A DNA stretch of 64,000 nt from Bacteroidota bacterium (GCA_016193485.1 JACPRZ010000043.1:1-64000); one strand, 5' to 3'; positions 35,839-44,824 are shown, numbered from the stretch's first letter. Notes: a model not told the origin generated them from the sequence alone. Translations and numbers: made by a program.

Positions 35839-37110
35839 TTAACTTTTTAAATAACTCATGATTTTTTCAATTATTCTTTTCGTTGCCCCCGCATTATTCC
35901 TTACATAATGTTTACACATCAGTCCCGCCATTTTTAATATCATCTCGTTCTGCATGAGGAAGCGGATCCGGTCTTCAAACTCACGGTAATTATTTACCGG
36001 GAATGCTCCTCCTGATTCCACGAGGTCGGTCGCTTCGCGGAATTTTTGATGGTTAGGACCAATCACTACCGGTTTTTCCCACACTGCCGCTTCAAGAATG
36101 TTGTGAATTCCTTTTCCGAATCCTCCACCGATATAGACAATGGAAGCATAACGGTACAGAGAAGATAAATGACCGATGGAATCAATGATCAGAACTTTTG
36201 CCCCGCTGATGTCTGAAGTTTCCGCTTTTGAAAAAACAACCGAAGGCGCTTTTATTGATGACTGCAGTTTTTTAATGCGGGCGGGAACAATTTCATGGGG
36301 AGCGATTATTATTTTCAGGCGCGTGAAGAGTTCATGATATTCGGTGCCGGACTTAGAACAGTTGATTAGTTTTGCAAATAAATTTTCATCTTCGGGCCAG
36401 GTGCTGCCGGCTACAAGCACAAAACTGTTCATGATAAACTCTTCAATAAGCGGAAATAATTTTTTCCTATGAGCAATTTCAAGCACCCTGTCAAACCGGG
36501 TATCACCGCTGTATTCAACATTGGAAAAACCTTTGCTGCGCATCATCAGAACCGCCTGGTTGGTTTGGAGGAAAATAGATGTAATCTTTTTCAGAACAGG
36601 TAAAAACCATTTACCATACCACCTGAAAAAAAACTGGTTTTCCCTGAAATTTCCCGAAATGATAAAATGGGGAATATTCTTTTCCTGGAGAGCATTCAGG
36701 TAGTGATACCATAATTCATATTTTACAAAGAAAACAATGCGGGGATTGACAATTTCCATGAACCGTTTCGCATTGCTTCGGCTGTCAAAGGGCAGATAAA
36801 AAACATAATCGGCACCCGGGTAATTCTTTCTGACCTCATAACCGGAAGGGGAAAAAAAAGTGAGAAGAATTTTGTAATCAGGATATGTTTTCCGGAATTC
36901 TTCCATTACCGGCCTGCCCTGCTCAAATTCACCCAGCGATGCGCAGTGAAACCAAATATTTTTGGATTCATTATGAAAAGAATCCTCTAATATCCGGAAA
37001 ATATCTTTTCTTCCTTCAACCCATTTTCTTGCTTTTACATTAAAAAGGGAAGAAAAATTAATTGCCAGATAATAGAATTGGGTTACGAGGGTGTAAAAAA
37101 ATAATCCCAC
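35839..37110 (-). CDS. waaA: 3-deoxy-D-manno-octulosonic acid transferase
   Basis: WaaA/KdtA transfers Kdo from CMP-Kdo to lipid A at the inner membrane. I start it at GTG 37110 (423 aa, VGLFFYTLVTQFYYLA), since a TACCTTTG box lies 22 bp upstream. The longer frame from ATG 37191 adds residues unlike any WaaA and crosses that promoter. The N-terminal anchor, then WFHCASLGEFEQGRP, SGNFRENQFFFRW and GGGFGKGIHNILEAA with NHQKFREA, are family signatures in order. Confidence 0.92.
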   Translation of the reverse strand: MGLFFYTLVTQFYYLAINFSSLFNVKARKWVEGRKDIFRILEDSFHNESKNIWFHCASLGEFEQGRPVMEEFRKTYPDYKILLTFFSPSGYEVRKNYPGADYVFYLPFDSRSNAKRFMEIVNPRIVFFVKYELWYHYLNALQEKNIPHFIISGNFRENQFFFRWYGKWFLPVLKKITSIFLQTNQAVLMMRSKGFSNVEYSGDTRFDRVLEIAHRKKLFPLIEEFIMNSFVLVAGSTWPEDENLFAKLINCSKSGTEYHELFTRLKIIIAPHEIVPARIKKLQSSIKAPSVVFSKAETSDISGAKVLIIDSIGHLSSLYRYASIVYIGGGFGKGIHNILEAAVWEKPVVIGPNHQKFREATDLVESGGAFPVNNYREFEDRIRFLMQNEMILKMAGLMCKHYVRNNAGATKRIIEKIMSYLKS

Positions 37111-37132
37111 TGGAGAATTGAAAGATGAAGAG

Positions 37133-37140
37133 CAAAGGTA
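37133..37140 (-). promoter_or_regulatory. -7 promoter box TACCTTTG of waaA
   Basis: An exact TAnnTTTG inside the longer open frame. It supports the GTG start of waaA at 37110. Confidence 0.6.
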
Positions 37141-37183
37141 TGAAAAGGAAGCAGGGAGAACCGGAGGTAATATCCGGTTGAAA

Positions 37184-37660
37184 TTATTCAACCAGCAATT
37201 CTCCCGCAGATATTATTATATTTTCCACAATAATATTATACTGGTAATTTCCTTTTGCAAGGTTTCCCCTGTCAACAATAATCTTATTTCCGTTTATCGG
37301 TTGACTGCCAATTTCTTTTCCCTGCACGTCAAAAATTTTAAAATCACCCTGAATTTCTTTTCTTAAAGTAATAACAGCCCTATTTGAAAACGGGTTTGGA
37401 TAAATATATGCGAAGTTTTTTATTATCCGGTCATCAATTGAAGTTCCGGCAGGATTAAACTCCCAGAAATCGTTGTAAGAAATCCCGAAATTTTCATCTC
37501 CGGTACCCACATATCCTTTATCACCGATGGAAAATCCAGCGGCAAACGCTCTTCCCATACCCCCGAAATCGTGTTTTTGTATCCATTTATTTTGGGCTAT
37601 AGCCCAAATACATGTGATTAAGACGGTAATCACGGTAAACACCAATTGTTTTGTTTTCAT
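37184..37660 (-). CDS. Kelch-like remnant joined directly to a T9SS type A sorting domain
   Basis: This 158-aa protein has a signal peptide (residues 1-22, ending WAIAQ). It continues with a single kelch-type blade start (WIQKHDFGGMGRAFAAGFSIGDKGYVGTG, DFWEFNPAG) and moves straight into a sorting domain (YIYPNPFSNRAVITL...GNYQYNI). Full-length relatives carry five or six kelch blades, so this looks like an internally deleted gene that kept its reading frame. It may be a remnant without function. A perfect 18-bp palindrome lies in the signal-peptide codons. Confidence 0.75.
   Translation of the reverse strand: MKTKQLVFTVITVLITCIWAIAQNKWIQKHDFGGMGRAFAAGFSIGDKGYVGTGDENFGISYNDFWEFNPAGTSIDDRIIKNFAYIYPNPFSNRAVITLRKEIQGDFKIFDVQGKEIGSQPINGNKIIVDRGNLAKGNYQYNIIVENIIISAGELLVE
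37591..37608. repeat. Perfect 18-bp palindrome in a signal-peptide coding region
   Basis: TTTGGGCTATAGCCCAAA is its own reverse complement and codes the end of the signal peptide (IWAIA) of the kelch remnant. Confidence 0.7.
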
Positions 37661-37865
37661 AAATGCTGAAGTTAAATATGTAAGTCCAATCAGAATAAAA
37701 CCGGGCGAATATACTAAAAATTCAAGAAAAGCAAACCGGATTATTTCATTTCAATCAAGAATTCTCAAGGGGATATTATTTTATTTTCCGTTTCCTGAAA
37801 GAAAACCGATTTCGGATAAGCGAACAAAATGGGACAGTAGAAAAATCCGCCCTTCATTATTTCCC

Positions 37866-39254
37866 TTAATACCCCAGCACTTTCAACATTGATTTGGCGC
37901 TTTGCTCTTTGGCAAAAAGTTTGGTCGTCCATTCGTTGCCTCCGTTGCGGTTTATCAGCACATGTTTCGGGGAAGGAATCAGGCAATGTTTTATCCCTCC
38001 ATAACCGCTCAGCGATTCCTGGTATGCGCCCGTATGGAAGAAACCGATGTAAAGCGGTTCTTTATCGGTAGGCCGGGGTAAATACACTTCATTGATATGC
38101 TCTTCGGAGATGTAATAATCCTGTCCGTCACAACTCAGCCCGCCCAGGTTTACTTTCTGACATTCCTTATCCCAGTGGTTAATGGCCAGAAGGATGAACC
38201 TGCGCTGTATGCCCCATATATCGGGAACGGTGGTGATGAATGAATTATCTATCATGTACCATGTCTCACGGTCGTTCTGCTGCTTGATATCCACAATACC
38301 GTAGATATTGGCACCGCTTTCACCGGCTGTAAAACTGCCGAATTCAGTAAAGATGTTTGGTTCGGGTATCCTGCGCTGCTTGCAGTATTTTTTTATCTGC
38401 ATCACGATCTGGTCAATCATGTACTCGTAGTCAAATTCAAAACCCAGCGAATTCCGGATTGGTAACCCCCCCCCGATGTTAAGCGAATCAAGTGACGGAC
38501 ATACCTGCTTGAGCCGGTAATATATGTTCAGTGTTTTTGACAGTTCGCTCCAGTAATAGATAGTATCGCGGATGCCGGTATTGATGAAAAAATGCAGCAT
38601 CTTCAGTTCAAACTTGGGATTATCTTTTATCACTTCATTATAGTAATCAATAATATCAATGTACCGGATGCCTAGACGCGATGTATAAAAATCGTAGGTA
38701 GGTTCTTCTTCTGATGCAATGCGGATGCCAAGTTTGCAGTTGCGCTTCAGGTATTTTTTATAAAATTCAATTTCTTTTTTATTATCCAGCACCGGAATGA
38801 TGTTTTCAAACCCGTCATTGATAAGATCCGAAATATATTTAGTGTAAACGGGTAATTTAAAACCGTTGCAGATAATATAATGCTGTTTGTTAATTAATCC
38901 GTTTTCAAAAAGTTTTCTGATCAGGGGAATATCAAATGCCGAGGATGTTTCAATATGTCCGTCATTTTTAATAACCTCTTCAAGCACAAATGAAAAATGG
39001 GAACTCTTGGTGCAGTAACAGTACGTATAACTACCTTTGTAGTCGGCTTTGGCCATTGCCACATTAAAAAGCCGTTTCGCTTTTTGTATCTGGTCGCCTA
39101 TTTTAGGCAGGTAGGAGAGTTTCAGGGGGGTGCCATATTGTTCAATAACATCCATCAGGGGTATCCCGTTAAAATGGAGATCGTTATCAATCACCTCAAA
39201 CCCTTCCTGCGGGAAATCATAGGTTTGCTTGATAAGGTCAATATATGTATTCAT
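37866..39254 (-). CDS. Arginine decarboxylase-like PLP enzyme
   Basis: The 462-aa protein has the alanine-racemase-fold barrel of group IV decarboxylases. Signs are YCYCTKSSHF with the PLP lysine, a Gly-rich phosphate site NIGGGLPIRN (coded by a C9 run at 38466-38474), TEFGSFTAGESG and the later GFFHTGAYQESLSGYGG. It resembles the Bacteroidota arginine decarboxylase that makes agmatine for polyamines. A divergent arginase/agmatinase gene supports this role. Diaminopimelate decarboxylase is a less likely alternative, being shorter and having different C-terminal motifs. Confidence 0.82.
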   Translation of the reverse strand: MNTYIDLIKQTYDFPQEGFEVIDNDLHFNGIPLMDVIEQYGTPLKLSYLPKIGDQIQKAKRLFNVAMAKADYKGSYTYCYCTKSSHFSFVLEEVIKNDGHIETSSAFDIPLIRKLFENGLINKQHYIICNGFKLPVYTKYISDLINDGFENIIPVLDNKKEIEFYKKYLKRNCKLGIRIASEEEPTYDFYTSRLGIRYIDIIDYYNEVIKDNPKFELKMLHFFINTGIRDTIYYWSELSKTLNIYYRLKQVCPSLDSLNIGGGLPIRNSLGFEFDYEYMIDQIVMQIKKYCKQRRIPEPNIFTEFGSFTAGESGANIYGIVDIKQQNDRETWYMIDNSFITTVPDIWGIQRRFILLAINHWDKECQKVNLGGLSCDGQDYYISEEHINEVYLPRPTDKEPLYIGFFHTGAYQESLSGYGGIKHCLIPSPKHVLINRNGGNEWTTKLFAKEQSAKSMLKVLGY

Positions 39255-39323
39255 GTAAGAAAGAAGTAAGCCCGGTTGGCTGGTTTCTCATCAAAGTAAA
39301 ACACCCGGTTGTTAAAAAGTCGG

Positions 39324-39331
39324 CAAATGTA
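39324..39331 (-). promoter_or_regulatory. -7 promoter box TACATTTG of the decarboxylase gene
   Basis: An exact TAnnTTTG, about 70 bp before ATG 39254. The remaining divergent intergenic sequence up to 39493 is AT-rich with no gene that I can support. Confidence 0.55.
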
Positions 39332-39493
39332 GTTAATTTACTTTTGAAAAATATTCGTTAAAACCGGAATATTATTAACAATTGCCATTTTGTCTTGTAC
39401 ATTCTTTTCATCCTTAATTTTCCTGATAAACCTTTTACTATCACTTTTTTTGTTAATATCCTGTTGGAATAAATAAAAAACCGGGTTGTCTTT

Positions 39494-40456
39494 ATGGCAC
39501 AAATGAAAAATATCAGAATAGTTGAAGTAAAATCGGAGATCGGTGCCGGTACCCGTGGTTCCGGGCTTGGCATTGATGCAGTAAAAGTGGCTGCTCTTGA
39601 TTTCGGCAGTTTGTTTTTTAAACGGTATAAGTCGGTTGAAATTCCTGATGAGAATAAACTCCTTTTTGAGCCGGTAAAGTTCCTTTACGCCAAGCGTATC
39701 AGCGGATTGCTCGCCATGTATGAAAAGGTAAGCCGTGAAATACAGCGGATACTTGTAGAAAAACAATCCTTCCCGATAGTAATTGAAGGTGACCATAGTA
39801 CGACCGGTGCGACCGTAACGGGTATCAAAATGGCATATCCGGATAAGCGGATCGGATTGATCTGGATTGACGCGCATGCCGACCTCCATTCGCCCTGGAC
39901 TACCCCTTCGGGTAATCTTCATGGAATGGTGCTGGGGGCACTTTTAGGAGATGACAACTTGGAACAAAAAATAAACCAGCCGGATGAGGAAACCATTACG
40001 CTCTGGAATCAACTGAAAAATTTCGGAACCGGAGCGCCAAAAATCCTTCCATCCGATATGATTTATGTAGGGCTGCGAGATATGGAACAACAGGAGCAGT
40101 CCCTGATTTCAAAATACAACATTAAAAATTTTTCGGTAAACGAGATCCGTAAAAGAGGTGTGGAGCGCGATGCGGTAATGGCGCTCAATGTTCTTGATCA
40201 TTGTGACATGATACATGTTTCGTTTGATGTGGATTGCATTGACCCCGTTCATTCCAAAGGCACCGGAACGCCTGCTCCGGGCGGCTTATCGGATAAGGAA
40301 GCCGGTAATTTCATCGCTCAACTGATGACAAGCCCGAAAGTTTGTTCCTTTGATATGGCCGAAATAAACCCGACACTGGATAAGGAAAACGAAATGGCGG
40401 AGATTGGATTTGAAATACTTCAGAAAGTGACCAATAAACTTACCACTTATTTCTGA
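39494..40456 (+). CDS. Arginase/agmatinase family ureohydrolase
   Basis: This 320-aa binuclear manganese enzyme hydrolyses a guanidino group to release urea. Metal ligands are visible: H101 in EGDHST, D126, H128 and D130 in WIDAHADLHSP, and D245 and D247 in SFDVDCIDP. TTPSGNLHGM is closer to arginases, whereas the divergent arginine decarboxylase suggests agmatine as substrate. Both are possible. A shadow start at Met4 exists. cysH follows 6 bp after its stop. Confidence 0.87.
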   Translation: MAQMKNIRIVEVKSEIGAGTRGSGLGIDAVKVAALDFGSLFFKRYKSVEIPDENKLLFEPVKFLYAKRISGLLAMYEKVSREIQRILVEKQSFPIVIEGDHSTTGATVTGIKMAYPDKRIGLIWIDAHADLHSPWTTPSGNLHGMVLGALLGDDNLEQKINQPDEETITLWNQLKNFGTGAPKILPSDMIYVGLRDMEQQEQSLISKYNIKNFSVNEIRKRGVERDAVMALNVLDHCDMIHVSFDVDCIDPVHSKGTGTPAPGGLSDKEAGNFIAQLMTSPKVCSFDMAEINPTLDKENEMAEIGFEILQKVTNKLTTYF

Positions 40457-40462
40457 TGATTG

Positions 40463-41125
40463 ATGTCTGCTGATATTTCCTATATTGAATACAAGATTTC
40501 TGATTATAAAAACAGGGGTCTGAAAATTTTTGCAACCTCATCTTTCCAGACGCAGAGCGTTGTGCTGATGCACATCTTGAGCCGGATTGACCGTTCGATC
40601 CCTGTTTTTTTTCTGAACACGGGATATCTTTTTCCTGAAACGCTTGACTACCGGGATCAAATAAAAAAAATGTTCGGATTGACGGTAATTGACCTCGTAT
40701 CACCGGTTCCGAAAAGCATGCAGAAAGATGACCGCGGGAACCTGCTCTTTACATCCGATCCCGATCACTGCTGCCAGTTAAATAAGACCGAACCGATGGA
40801 ATCCGTATTATCGGAATATGATGTATGGATCAGCGGAGTGCGTGCCGAACAGAGCGATGCGCGCAGGATGATGAGGGAAGAGGAAGCGGCTCCTAAAAAT
40901 GTTTTGCGCTTTCACCCGCTGATCAAATGGAGAATTGCCGATATTTACGAATATATTCGGGAATACAGGTTGCCGAAACATCCGCTGGAAGAATTGGGAT
41001 ATGCGAGCATAGGTTGCGAACCATGCACGCGGAAACCCGGGCCGGACGGAAATGAGAGATCGGGACGGTGGTTCGGGTTGAAAAAAACTGAATGCGGGCT
41101 GCATACGGAACTGGTGAAGAAATAA
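40463..41125 (+). CDS. cysH: Adenylylsulfate reductase, CysH family (4Fe-4S type)
   Basis: The 220-aa enzyme reduces APS to sulfite and AMP for cysteine synthesis. It has the iron-sulfur cysteines C103-C104 and C185/C188 (DHCCQL, GCEPCT), which mark APS reductases rather than PAPS-specific enzymes. The catalytic Cys211 is in TECGLH. The PP-loop core includes SSFQTQSVV and FLNTGYLFPET. ATG 40463 is preferred over the overlapping TTG at 40460. Other sulfate genes are not in the window. Confidence 0.92.
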   Translation: MSADISYIEYKISDYKNRGLKIFATSSFQTQSVVLMHILSRIDRSIPVFFLNTGYLFPETLDYRDQIKKMFGLTVIDLVSPVPKSMQKDDRGNLLFTSDPDHCCQLNKTEPMESVLSEYDVWISGVRAEQSDARRMMREEEAAPKNVLRFHPLIKWRIADIYEYIREYRLPKHPLEELGYASIGCEPCTRKPGPDGNERSGRWFGLKKTECGLHTELVKK

Positions 41126-41131
41126 ACGCTG

Positions 41132-42046
41132 ATGAATATTGTAATTACAGGCGGTGCCGGATATATAGGCACGGAACTTATCTATAAACTTATCCCGGAA
41201 AAGAACGTTACCGGTATTACCGTATATGATAACTTGAGCCGGCATAATTTCAATCTTTTCCTGCACCCGTATCAGAAATGCAATAAGATCAGGTTTATAC
41301 GTGGCGATATCCTGGATTCAAGGAAGTTGAAAAATACGTTTAAAAATACAGATATTGTTTTTCATCTCGCTGCGCGGGTCAGCACTCCTTTCGCAAATGA
41401 AGACCCGCATTTGTTCGACCAGGTCAATAACTGGGGAACTGCCGAACTAACCTATGTTGCAGAGAACAGCGCGGTAAAAACGCTCATTTATGTGAGCAGC
41501 GCTTCGGTTTACGGTTCTTCCGACAGGATGTGCGATGAGTCAACCCCCCCCAACCCCGATACCATTTATGGCATCTCCAAATTCAACGGTGAAAAACATG
41601 TAAACCGGGTGTCGGGTAAAATGAAAACCGTCATCCTACGGTGCGCCAATGTTTACGGATATAGTCCGGGGATGCGGTTTGATGCCGTGATCAACCGTTT
41701 TATGTTTGAAGCGAACTATTACCGGAAGATATCGGTGCATGGAAACGGAGAGCAGACAAGAGCTTTTGTGCCTGTGGAAATAACGGCACAGGTTCTCGCA
41801 TGGGCCGTACGGGACAAACTTCCTGCCGGGACTTATAACCTTGTAGATAAAAATCTTTCGGTTGGAGAAATTACCGGAACGGTCAGGGAAATTTTTCCGG
41901 ATACTGAAACATTGTTCATCAACCAGAACATCGCCCTCCGCCAGCAGAAGATCCGCACCGACTGCGGCATTAAAAAATTTTTCCCATGGGAACCGAAACC
42001 TTTGAAAGATGAACTTGTGGCATTTAAAAATAAATTTGCATTTTAA
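41132..42046 (+). CDS. NAD-dependent sugar epimerase/dehydratase
   Basis: This 304-aa extended SDR has GGAGYIG (7-13), VFHLAARVS, SSASVYGSS and the Y146-x3-K150 catalytic pair. It modifies nucleotide sugars, in the manner of UDP-glucose 4-epimerase or a dTDP-sugar dehydratase; the exact substrate is open. It starts 6 bp after cysH, so it is probably co-transcribed with that unrelated enzyme. A C8 run codes the TPP turn. Confidence 0.87.
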   Translation: MNIVITGGAGYIGTELIYKLIPEKNVTGITVYDNLSRHNFNLFLHPYQKCNKIRFIRGDILDSRKLKNTFKNTDIVFHLAARVSTPFANEDPHLFDQVNNWGTAELTYVAENSAVKTLIYVSSASVYGSSDRMCDESTPPNPDTIYGISKFNGEKHVNRVSGKMKTVILRCANVYGYSPGMRFDAVINRFMFEANYYRKISVHGNGEQTRAFVPVEITAQVLAWAVRDKLPAGTYNLVDKNLSVGEITGTVREIFPDTETLFINQNIALRQQKIRTDCGIKKFFPWEPKPLKDELVAFKNKFAF

Positions 42047-42084
42047 TGTGAATTCAATACACCCATGAAAACCCCTGAAAAACT

Positions 42085-42120
42085 TGCCACAAAGACACAA
42101 AGTCACAAAGAAACACGAAG
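42085..42120. repeat. CACAAAGACACAAAG interspersed repeat before an Lrp gene
   Basis: CCACAAAGACACAAAGTCAC followed by AAAGAAACACGAAG is a run of degenerate 7- to 8-bp units. It is related to the hairpin at 21451-21543 and lies between the epimerase gene and the Lrp-type regulator. Confidence 0.55.
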
Positions 42121-42185
42121 AATTCTTAGTGAAACTTTTCGCATTATTTTATTATTTATCTGAACTCATTTTAAAGGATTGCATT

Positions 42186-42734
42186 ATGACATCAAAGTCC
42201 GGTTCCATTGATCTCAAAATCCTGCAGATCCTCCAGGAAAATGCAAGGATATCCATAACCGAACTCGCTGAAAAAATCGGGTTATCCCCGGCACCAACTC
42301 TTGCACGGATAAAAAAACTTGAAGAGACCGGTGCCATTAAGGGTTACCGGACGATCATCGACCCGGTCGCTGCCGGACTGGGCATACAGGCCATCATTGA
42401 AATTGCCCTTACCCACCAGGTAAAGGATTCAATAAACAGGTTCAAGGAAGAGGTTAATAAAATTGATGAAATCACCGAATGTCACCAGGTGACCGGCAAT
42501 GTTGATTTTGTGGTTAAGGCGATGGTAAAAGACATTGCGGCTTATGAAAAAATGATATCGGAAAAACTGAGTAAACTTGAAATCATCAGCAATATGCGCA
42601 CTCGGGTGATTCTTGCAACGACCAAAACAACGATTGTGCTGCCGGGTAATTATTCACTGCCGGTGAACGCAAAAGAAAAAGAAGTGATTCAGGAAGAAAA
42701 AAATCCAGACCATGAAAACAAAGTCACTGATTAG
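42186..42734 (+). CDS. Lrp/AsnC-family transcriptional regulator
   Basis: From ATG 42186 the protein is 182 aa, with a winged helix (ITELAEKIGLSPAPTLARIKKLEETGAIKGY) and an Lrp ligand-binding (RAM) domain (VTGNVDFVVKAMVKDIAAYEKMI). It probably senses an amino acid and controls related genes. Arginine- or cysteine-linked neighbours make them possible targets, which is an inference. An in-frame TTG at 42084 lies inside a repeat and is rejected. Its end overlaps the DUF502 gene by 23 bp. Confidence 0.9.
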   Translation: MTSKSGSIDLKILQILQENARISITELAEKIGLSPAPTLARIKKLEETGAIKGYRTIIDPVAAGLGIQAIIEIALTHQVKDSINRFKEEVNKIDEITECHQVTGNVDFVVKAMVKDIAAYEKMISEKLSKLEIISNMRTRVILATTKTTIVLPGNYSLPVNAKEKEVIQEEKNPDHENKVTD

Positions 42735-43299
42735 AACCCTGCTTGCATACTTTTTCCAGGGTATGCTTTTGTCCGTACCCGTAGCGGCAACCATCTGGGT
42801 GTTGTACAAACTATTCCTGTGGATTGACGGGATCATTCCCTTTGATATTCCCGGCATTGGCTTTATTGTTCTGATCGCTGGCATAACTTTTATGGGGTAT
42901 CTCAGTTCCTTTTATTTCATGCAGCCGCTTTACGTCCTTTTTGAAAAAACGCTGGAACGCGCCCCCCTGGCAAAAATAATTTATTCATCCATTAAGGATA
43001 TGATCAAGGCCTTTGTGGGTGAAAAAAAACGATTTACCCAACCTGTGCTTGTAACGGTTAATAAAGAATCCGGTGTACAGCAAATAGGATTCATCACGCA
43101 AAATGATCTCACCGGCCTCGGGCTTGGCGCTGATAAAGTTGCGGTTTATTTTCCGTTTCCTTATAGTTTTATGGGAGTACTCTACATAGTGCCTAAAGAA
43201 AATATCACTCTCATAGATGCTTCGGGAACCGAAATGATGAAATTCATTGTTTCGGGCGGGGTGACGGAGATTGAAAAATCTGAAGGAGGAAATTCATAA
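42712..43299 (+). CDS. DUF502 membrane protein
   Basis: The 195-aa protein has two membrane segments (about 10-32 and 46-68), the DUF502 start FFQGMLLSVPVAATIWV, and a cytoplasmic domain with LVTVNKESGVQQIGFITQ and YFPFPYSFMGVLYIVP. The family is conserved in bacteria and plants with no settled function, though plant members act in trafficking. It overlaps the Lrp gene and precedes a secreted coiled-coil protein, likely as one operon. Confidence 0.87.
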   Translation: MKTKSLIRTLLAYFFQGMLLSVPVAATIWVLYKLFLWIDGIIPFDIPGIGFIVLIAGITFMGYLSSFYFMQPLYVLFEKTLERAPLAKIIYSSIKDMIKAFVGEKKRFTQPVLVTVNKESGVQQIGFITQNDLTGLGLGADKVAVYFPFPYSFMGVLYIVPKENITLIDASGTEMMKFIVSGGVTEIEKSEGGNS

Positions 43300-43333
43300 A
43301 CCATAAATTCTAAAGTAATATTAAATTTATCAA

Positions 43334-44029
43334 ATGAAATCATTAACGATTATTGTTCTTTATTGTCTTGGATTTGTCTATCCTCTTTCAGCCCAGCATA
43401 AAATCAAAACGGAAGAAAGCCATCAGAATATCGGGGGTGGAAGGAATAATGCGGTGGTAGTTACCATTTATGACCTGGATGAAAGCAGCGTTGAAAAGGG
43501 ATGGAAAAACGAACTGAAAAATTTCAATCCCGAAAAAACAGGAACAAAATCGGGAGAAATTTTTGCCGATAACGCTTCGCTCGGATCCGTCAGCGGCAAT
43601 GTTTTTGATATCTATGCGCGTGCCGAAAAATCCGGTGAGAACGAAGTAAAATTCATTGTGGCTTTTGATCTTGGGGGAGCGTTCCTCTCCTCTGCTCAGC
43701 ACGGTGGATCCTTCCGCACCGCAGAAAAAATGGTCTATGATTTTGCCGTGAAAATGACCCTCCAGGGCGTAGCGGAAAAACTCAAACTCGCCAAAAAAGA
43801 ACTGGAAAAGAGAAATCGTAAACTCGAACAATTAGTCAAAGACAAGGAACGGCTGAACCAGGATATTGAAAAGTACAAGACCCAGATCATGCAGGCCGAA
43901 GGCAATATCGTGCGGGCGCAGGAAGAGATAAAAGAAAATGAAAAGATGCAGGAAGATGCAAAGTATCAGATCGGAGAACAGGAAAAAGCCGTTAAGGAAA
44001 TAGAGGATCAGGAGAAGAAGGTGGAGTGA
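43334..44029 (+). CDS. Secreted protein with C-terminal coiled coil
   Basis: The 231-aa protein has a signal peptide (about 1-20, PLSAQ) followed by a globular part to about residue 135 and a long charged coiled coil (KLAKKELEKRNRKLEQLVKD onward) ending without any anchor. It would be periplasmic. I do not recognise the family. It lies 34 bp after DUF502 on the same strand and converges with a small lipoprotein gene. Confidence 0.75.
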   Translation: MKSLTIIVLYCLGFVYPLSAQHKIKTEESHQNIGGGRNNAVVVTIYDLDESSVEKGWKNELKNFNPEKTGTKSGEIFADNASLGSVSGNVFDIYARAEKSGENEVKFIVAFDLGGAFLSSAQHGGSFRTAEKMVYDFAVKMTLQGVAEKLKLAKKELEKRNRKLEQLVKDKERLNQDIEKYKTQIMQAEGNIVRAQEEIKENEKMQEDAKYQIGEQEKAVKEIEDQEKKVE

Positions 44030-44031
44030 AT

Positions 44032-44208
44032 TTAATTCGTCATCGCAGGCGCCATCCTCTTCATATTTGTTTTACGCTTCTTATGATCCTGTTTATTTCC
44101 GCATGCCGGTTTTGTTTTGCATCCTATTCCGGAAACGGCTATACTCCCTGCCGTGAGGAGTAAAACTAAACTGATCATCGTCATCCTCGGTAATATTTTT
44201 TTTATCAT
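44032..44208 (-). CDS. Small 58-aa putative lipoprotein
   Basis: ATG 44208 to TAA 44032 codes MIKKILPRMTMISLVLLLTA, then SIAVSGIGCKTKPACGNKQD and a Lys/Arg/Met-rich tail. The hydrophobic stretch plus a Cys in a weak lipobox (GIGC) suggests a lipid-anchored peptide, similar in style to small Cys/Lys-rich lipoproteins seen in Bacteroidota. It ends 2 bp from the stop of the convergent gene. The next gene on the same strand is cdd. The coding call rests on the signal-peptide-like shape only. Confidence 0.5.
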   Translation of the reverse strand: MIKKILPRMTMISLVLLLTAGSIAVSGIGCKTKPACGNKQDHKKRKTNMKRMAPAMTN

Positions 44209-44273
44209 GCCCTGATTTTTTTGAAGTATTGCTTACCGCTGTTGTTCCTTGTTTTTTTTCCTTTTTCCTTTTG

Positions 44274-44336
44274 TCTACTGTCTATTGTCTACTGATCACT
44301 GCCTACTGACCACTGATTACTACCTACCGCTCACTC
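44274..44336. repeat. Nine-unit heptamer array containing the cdd stop codon
   Basis: Nine 7-bp units run TCTACTG, TCTATTG, TCTACTG, ATCACTG, CCTACTG, ACCACTG, ATTACTA, CCTACCG, CTCACTC. The cdd stop (44324-44326) is inside the array, and the last residues of Cdd (SER) come from it. Confidence 0.75.
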
Positions 44337-44824
44337 TGTCTTTTCAGTTCCTCCGACACATACGCCATTGGCAATAAATTCCCGCAACTCTCAAAAATCC
44401 AGATTTTCCCTTTTTCACCCTGAAGTATTATTCGTATTGGTGTTTTATACCGGTTTTCGTATTCCATTAAAACCTGGCGGCATGCACCGCATGGCGTTAC
44501 CGGTTGTTTTACACTGAAATTATCCGACCTGGCGGTAATCGCAACTGCTTTAAAAGGCACACCTGGAAATTGCGCTCCTGCCGCAAAAACCGCAACGCGC
44601 TCGGCACACAGCCCGGATGGAAAAGCGATGTTTTCCTGGTTGTTGCCTGAAACAATCTTACCGTTTGCAAGCAAAACAACAGAACCCACTGAAAAATCTG
44701 AATAGGGTGAATAAGCATTTACTGAACTCTTTCTTGCCTCCGCCAGAAGTTTTCTTTCCTGTATAGTCAATTCACTGGAAGTATTGTATTCCCGGTATGC
44801 AAAGGTGACCTTCTTTTCCTTCAT
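44324..44824 (-). CDS. cdd: Cytidine deaminase
   Basis: The 166-aa enzyme deaminates cytidine and deoxycytidine for pyrimidine salvage. Zinc ligands are C73 (in CAE, with catalytic Glu75) and C112/C115 (PCGACRQ). NAYSPYSDFSVGSVVL is the substrate loop. Size fits the small homotetrameric type. Its 3' end runs into a 7-bp repeat array, so the C-terminal residues after about 160 are probably new. Confidence 0.93.
   Translation of the reverse strand: MKEKKVTFAYREYNTSSELTIQERKLLAEARKSSVNAYSPYSDFSVGSVVLLANGKIVSGNNQENIAFPSGLCAERVAVFAAGAQFPGVPFKAVAITARSDNFSVKQPVTPCGACRQVLMEYENRYKTPIRIILQGEKGKIWIFESCGNLLPMAYVSEELKRQSER

Noticed and set aside
37111-37191. 27-residue N-terminal extension of WaaA
   Set aside because: It crosses a TACCTTTG promoter box and overlaps the kelch remnant; GTG 37110 gives a family-like N-terminus.
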